A stretch of 9,111 bases of DNA from RGIG8767 sp964386235 (GTDB taxonomy: Bacteria; Bacillota; Clostridia; Lachnospirales; Lachnospiraceae). Below, piece after piece: positions 6,678 through 9,111 of this stretch (its first letter is position 1; every line of letters begins with the position of its first letter). The translations under genes and the position numbers were made by a program. Location of the stretch: contig CAYLSH010000080.1 of the NCBI GenBank assembly GCA_964386235.1, positions 1 to 9,111 of the forward strand. The letters are read 5' to 3'. The notes below the pieces were generated by a model. That model worked only from the letters and a program-made list of their open reading frames with translations, made no database searches and was not told where the DNA came from.

Positions 6678-7784
6678 TCAAATTTTGACCGATTCAATAT
6701 ACTCCATCCATTGACGGTTTACCTCATTCGGATGCACCTTCCGAATCAGTTTTGCCGCTTCTGTCGCTAATCGGTTCCGGTATTCTTCCTTCTCCAGCAG
6801 TCTTTCCAAGTTTGCAATCAGCGCCTCTTCATCGTCCACCGGAATTAAAATACCATTAACATCATTTTCAATCAATTCTGCCGGCCCTCCACAGGGGCAG
6901 TCCGTAGCAATCACCGCCAGCCCCGATACCATGGCTTCCATCAGCGCATTGGGCATTCCCTCCTGTTTAGAAGTTAAAACAAAGATCGATGCCGGTCGAA
7001 TAAACGATGCCACGTCTTCTATATGCCCTTTGAAAATAACCTGTTTTTCGTAGGGCTTGTCTTTGCATGTTTCTTTTAATTTTACTAATTGTGGCCCATC
7101 ACCAATATATTTCAGCGTCCAGTCAGGATATTTAGGGGCTATTGCTGCAAACGCAAAGAGAAGCATCTCTGGATTTTTATTGGAATCCATTCGTCCCACC
7201 CATACAATTTCTTTTCTGCGTTTACCATTATAACCATCCCGTAAAAATTGTCCGCTTAGAGAGTTAGGCAGAATCACTGCCTTTTTTTGTACCTTTTTTG
7301 AAAAAAACGTCTTTGCCTGTTTTGTCTGTAAAACTACACCTGCGCATTTGGAAAAAAGTACATTAGAAAGCATTTTTGTTGCCCAATCCGGATATTCCCT
7401 CGCCGGATTCGAACGTACCGATACAATAACCGGAATCTTTAAACCTGTTGCTGCCGTGATTGCCATAAAATTATTCTTTTTGATAAATGACACGATATAA
7501 TCCGGTTTCAACTGCTTAAAAATGCACCTGAGTTTTCGGATTCTTCGATACAGATTCCGAATCCGTCCGGATGTAATCTCACTTTCTGTGATATCCGCAA
7601 GCATTCTGGTTACATTTTCCGGCACCAGATATTCCACGGGTGCCATTTCCTTTGTTACGATAGTAACCCGATAACCCTGATCACGAAAATATGCTGCCAG
7701 ATTTACGATCACACGTTCCGCTCCACCCCGGCTCAAACTGCCAATATAAAACACAATGGACTTTGTATCTGCCTGCATATTCAT
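6678..7784 (-). CDS. GT4-family glycosyltransferase (first copy)
   Basis: 368 residues with the GT-B layout of GT4 transferases. It opens with IVFYIGSLSRGGAERVIVNLA (GGAER at 20-24). The donor-site half begins near 192 with IVWVGRMDSNKNPEMLLFAF, where Arg198 and Lys203 fit the diphosphate-binding pair, then YIGDGPQL at 226-233. The E-x7-E motif is in KQEGMPNALMEAM at 273-285 (Glu275 and Glu283), followed by ATDCPCGGPAELI. No membrane segment is present. It would add a sugar from a nucleotide donor to the growing lipid-linked oligosaccharide; specificity is unknown. The start at 7784 has GAGGGAG nine bases upstream; the nearby Met3 would be 15 bases away and is less likely. It follows the SDR gene by 28 bases and precedes the formyltransferase by 39, so the formylated sugar may be a donor for this or the other GT4. 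Confidence 0.92.
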   Translation of the reverse strand: MNMQADTKSIVFYIGSLSRGGAERVIVNLAAYFRDQGYRVTIVTKEMAPVEYLVPENVTRMLADITESEITSGRIRNLYRRIRKLRCIFKQLKPDYIVSFIKKNNFMAITAATGLKIPVIVSVRSNPAREYPDWATKMLSNVLFSKCAGVVLQTKQAKTFFSKKVQKKAVILPNSLSGQFLRDGYNGKRRKEIVWVGRMDSNKNPEMLLFAFAAIAPKYPDWTLKYIGDGPQLVKLKETCKDKPYEKQVIFKGHIEDVASFIRPASIFVLTSKQEGMPNALMEAMVSGLAVIATDCPCGGPAELIENDVNGILIPVDDEEALIANLERLLEKEEYRNRLATEAAKLIRKVHPNEVNRQWMEYIESVKI

Positions 7785-7812
7785 ACATTCTCACTCCCTC
7801 TTCTGATAATCA

Positions 7813-8562
7813 TTACATATAGTCCCCACCGGAAAGATTGAGATTCGTTCCATTTATATAGGATGCCTCATCCGACAACAGATAAAGGATCCCATTTACG
7901 GTTTCTTCCACTGAAATATTTCGCTTCATAGAAGAACCTGCCGCTGTCATTTCAATAATCTTTTCATCGATATTCTGTAAAAACTTCGTTTCCATCATAT
8001 TGGGAGAAATTCCATTCACACAAACACCCTTTTCTCCATACTCTGCTGCCGCAGCCTTTACATAGCCATATAAGGCACTTTTCGCAGCAACATAATCACT
8101 CATATACTTAGGTGGTGTGCCCAGTACATAGGATGACAACATGACACACACTCTTCCATAGCCATTTTTTGCCATTGCAGGCAACACGTCTTTCATAATC
8201 GATGAAAAAGAAAAAAACTGTACCTGCATCTCTTTCTTTGCTTTATTTTCATCCCATTTTTTGATCTTTACATATTGAAATGCCGGAGCTGCCAGATGCA
8301 GTACATGTGTAATTTTCAATTGTTTTTCTTTTATATAGTCACAGATTTTTTCCGCCCCTTGCGTAACAGACAAATCTGCCTGTACCAGATCCATCTTTAC
8401 ATGGATAAGTTTTGTCTGCAGCTGTTCCAAATCTTCTTTTCTGTTTCCATAATGGGCAACCACCCTGACAGCGTCAGAACTCTTTTCATCCAATTTTTTT
8501 ATAAATGCCATTCCCACTTCCGAAGAAGCCCCGGTAATCAGATACACCTTGTTTTGTTCCAT
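7813..8562 (-). CDS. SDR-family oxidoreductase, FabG-like with altered motifs
   Basis: 249 residues from the preferred start at 8562. A frame-matched ATG at 8578-8580 would add six residues (MWKGLG) but has no good ribosome-binding site, whereas AAAGGG lies six bases before the chosen ATG. The cofactor loop is TGASSEVG at 10-17. The catalytic set is Ser144 with Tyr157 and Lys161 (LSS, then YVAAK). The tail YINGTNLNLSGGDYM resembles 3-oxoacyl-ACP reductases, so NAD(P)H-dependent reduction of a 3-ketoacyl thioester is the first guess. Two positions are unusual: the structural NNAG motif is replaced by LAAP at 90-93, and the active-site Asn of FabG aligns by eye with Gln115. A role in an acyl group made for the polysaccharide fits the MaoC-like neighbour 53 bases upstream; a sugar or alcohol oxidoreductase role is the alternative. 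Confidence 0.85.
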   Translation of the reverse strand: MEQNKVYLITGASSEVGMAFIKKLDEKSSDAVRVVAHYGNRKEDLEQLQTKLIHVKMDLVQADLSVTQGAEKICDYIKEKQLKITHVLHLAAPAFQYVKIKKWDENKAKKEMQVQFFSFSSIMKDVLPAMAKNGYGRVCVMLSSYVLGTPPKYMSDYVAAKSALYGYVKAAAAEYGEKGVCVNGISPNMMETKFLQNIDEKIIEMTAAGSSMKRNISVEETVNGILYLLSDEASYINGTNLNLSGGDYM

Positions 8563-8568
8563 ACCTAA

Positions 8569-8574
8569 CCCTTT
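8569..8574 (-). promoter_or_regulatory. Ribosome binding site that decides the SDR start
   Basis: AAAGGG on the minus strand, six bases ahead of the ATG at 8560-8562. It lies inside the possible six-codon N-terminal extension and so argues for the shorter protein, whose first residues (MEQNKVYLITGAS) also fit the normal distance from the SDR start to the cofactor loop. Confidence 0.65.
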
Positions 8575-8615
8575 CCACATTCACATCATTTCACTGTAGT
8601 TTTTCGTGTAATACC

Positions 8616-9035
8616 TCATTCTGGCAACACGCCAACCTGCATCTTACCGCGTAGAACCTTTTCGCCCTTTTGGTTGACAATTGTCGTTTTCATAGTAAAT
8701 ACTGAAAACATTTCATTGCACTCTGTCACCTGACCGGAAACAGTCAGAACATCACCGGCATAAACAGGTTTTGTAAATTTACTCTCTACGCTGTGAATCA
8801 GACTTCTTTCTCCCGGCAGATACACTCCGGCTAGTGTAGATAAAAAAGAGGCTGTCAGCATTCCATATGCCACTCTGGTTTCGTATCCTTTTTCTTTCGC
8901 AAAAGACTCCTGTGTATGCAACGGGTTTATATCCCCCGTAATCCGACAAAATTGTTCCAACATTTCCGGTGTTACCGTAACTTGAAATTCCTCTTTTAAT
9001 CCCACATAAATATCTTCAAACCGATAATGATTCAT
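8616..9035 (-). CDS. MaoC-like (R)-specific enoyl-CoA/ACP hydratase
   Basis: 139 residues, a single hot-dog domain of the size of PhaJ-type hydratases. The hydratase motif ITGDINPLHTQESFA (32-46) is intact, with catalytic Asp35 and His40 at the same five-residue spacing as in known (R)-hydratases. It is followed by VAYGMLTASFLSTLAG and YLPGERSLI, and a strand KFTKPVYAGDVLTVSGQV typical of the fold. It should reversibly hydrate a trans-2-enoyl thioester to an (R)-3-hydroxyacyl thioester in the cytoplasm. Next to an SDR of ketoacyl reductase type, this looks like part of a small fatty-acid-type acyl-making set serving sugar acylation, an inference from position. GAGGA five to six bases before the ATG supports the start, which lies 17 bases after the upstream stop. 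Confidence 0.9.
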   Translation of the reverse strand: MNHYRFEDIYVGLKEEFQVTVTPEMLEQFCRITGDINPLHTQESFAKEKGYETRVAYGMLTASFLSTLAGVYLPGERSLIHSVESKFTKPVYAGDVLTVSGQVTECNEMFSVFTMKTTIVNQKGEKVLRGKMQVGVLPE

Positions 9036-9052
9036 ATTTCCTCACATTCTGT

Positions 9053-9111
9053 TTAAAATCCCTGATAAATAAATTCTGCTGCACTATACCCCGGTCCATA
9101 ATTTCCCATTA
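9053..9111 (-). CDS. C-terminal end of an upstream protein, possibly a KAS III-like synthase
   Basis: Only the last 18 codons and a TAA stop (9053-9055) are inside the window: MGNYGPGYSAAEFIYQGF. The reading frame is open to the right edge. The pattern of aromatic-Gly-x-Gly-x-Ser followed by small and hydrophobic residues, ending within about ten residues, resembles the C-terminal glycine loop of ketoacyl-ACP synthase III proteins (compare GFGxGxxW). The genes directly downstream, a hydratase and a ketoreductase-like SDR, fit such a synthase. Eighteen residues are far too few for a firm assignment; the coding call itself is supported by the 17-base spacing to the next ribosome-binding site and gene. 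Confidence 0.5.
   Translation of the reverse strand, partial: MGNYGPGYSAAEFIYQGF

Noticed and set aside
8563..8580. Six-residue N-terminal extension of the SDR from the ATG at 8580
   Set aside because: No good ribosome-binding site precedes it, and the AAAGGG serving the ATG at 8562 lies within it.
1..9111. CRISPR arrays, insertion sequences, tRNA/rRNA genes and phage or defence genes
   Set aside because: No direct repeat series, transposase motif, terminal inverted repeats, tRNA-like cloverleaf or rRNA sequence was seen; almost all of the window is coding for polysaccharide-related enzymes.

Overview
The window is a slice out of the middle of a cell-surface polysaccharide biosynthesis and decoration cluster. 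The host is probably a low- to mid-GC Gram-positive of the Clostridia, Lachnospiraceae-like. This rests on the moderately AT-rich composition, strong GAGG/GGAG ribosome binding sites before most genes, and the gene families present, among them a TupA-like ATP-grasp ligase. The taxon is an inference; no rRNA or housekeeping marker is present. Every supported gene lies on the minus strand, so transcription runs from right (9111) to left (1).

In transcription order the layout is as follows. First comes the last 18 residues of an upstream protein whose tail resembles the C-terminus of a KAS III-type ketoacyl synthase (tentative). Then come a MaoC-like (R)-hydratase (8616-9035) and an SDR-type ketoacyl reductase-like protein with unusual active-site positions (7813-8562). 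Next are a GT4 glycosyltransferase (6678-7784), an ArnA/Fmt-type formyltransferase (5718-6638) and a second, related GT4 glycosyltransferase (4596-5699). They are followed by a NodB-fold deacetylase-like protein (3834-4592), a TupA-like ATP-grasp ligase (2862-3812) and an asparagine-synthase-type glutamine amidotransferase (967-2847). After a 116-base spacer with a likely promoter comes a membrane-anchored SGNH hydrolase, cut off by the left edge (1-850). Gaps between genes from 9055 down to 967 are 3 to 53 bases with no visible terminator, so these genes look like one operon.

A reasonable reading is that the two GT4 enzymes add sugars to a lipid-linked repeat unit while the other genes decorate it. 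The synthase/reductase/hydratase set could make a short acyl or 3-hydroxyacyl group. The formyltransferase and deacetylase-like protein could control N-formyl/N-acetyl state on an amino sugar. The ATP-grasp ligase and AsnB-like enzyme could form amides on a sugar carboxylate. The SGNH protein could add or remove ester groups outside the membrane. No flippase, polymerase or priming transferase is in the window. The specific substrates cannot be read from the sequence. The most interesting points are the high density of acyl/amide tailoring enzymes and the departures from expected catalytic residues in the formyltransferase and the SDR.
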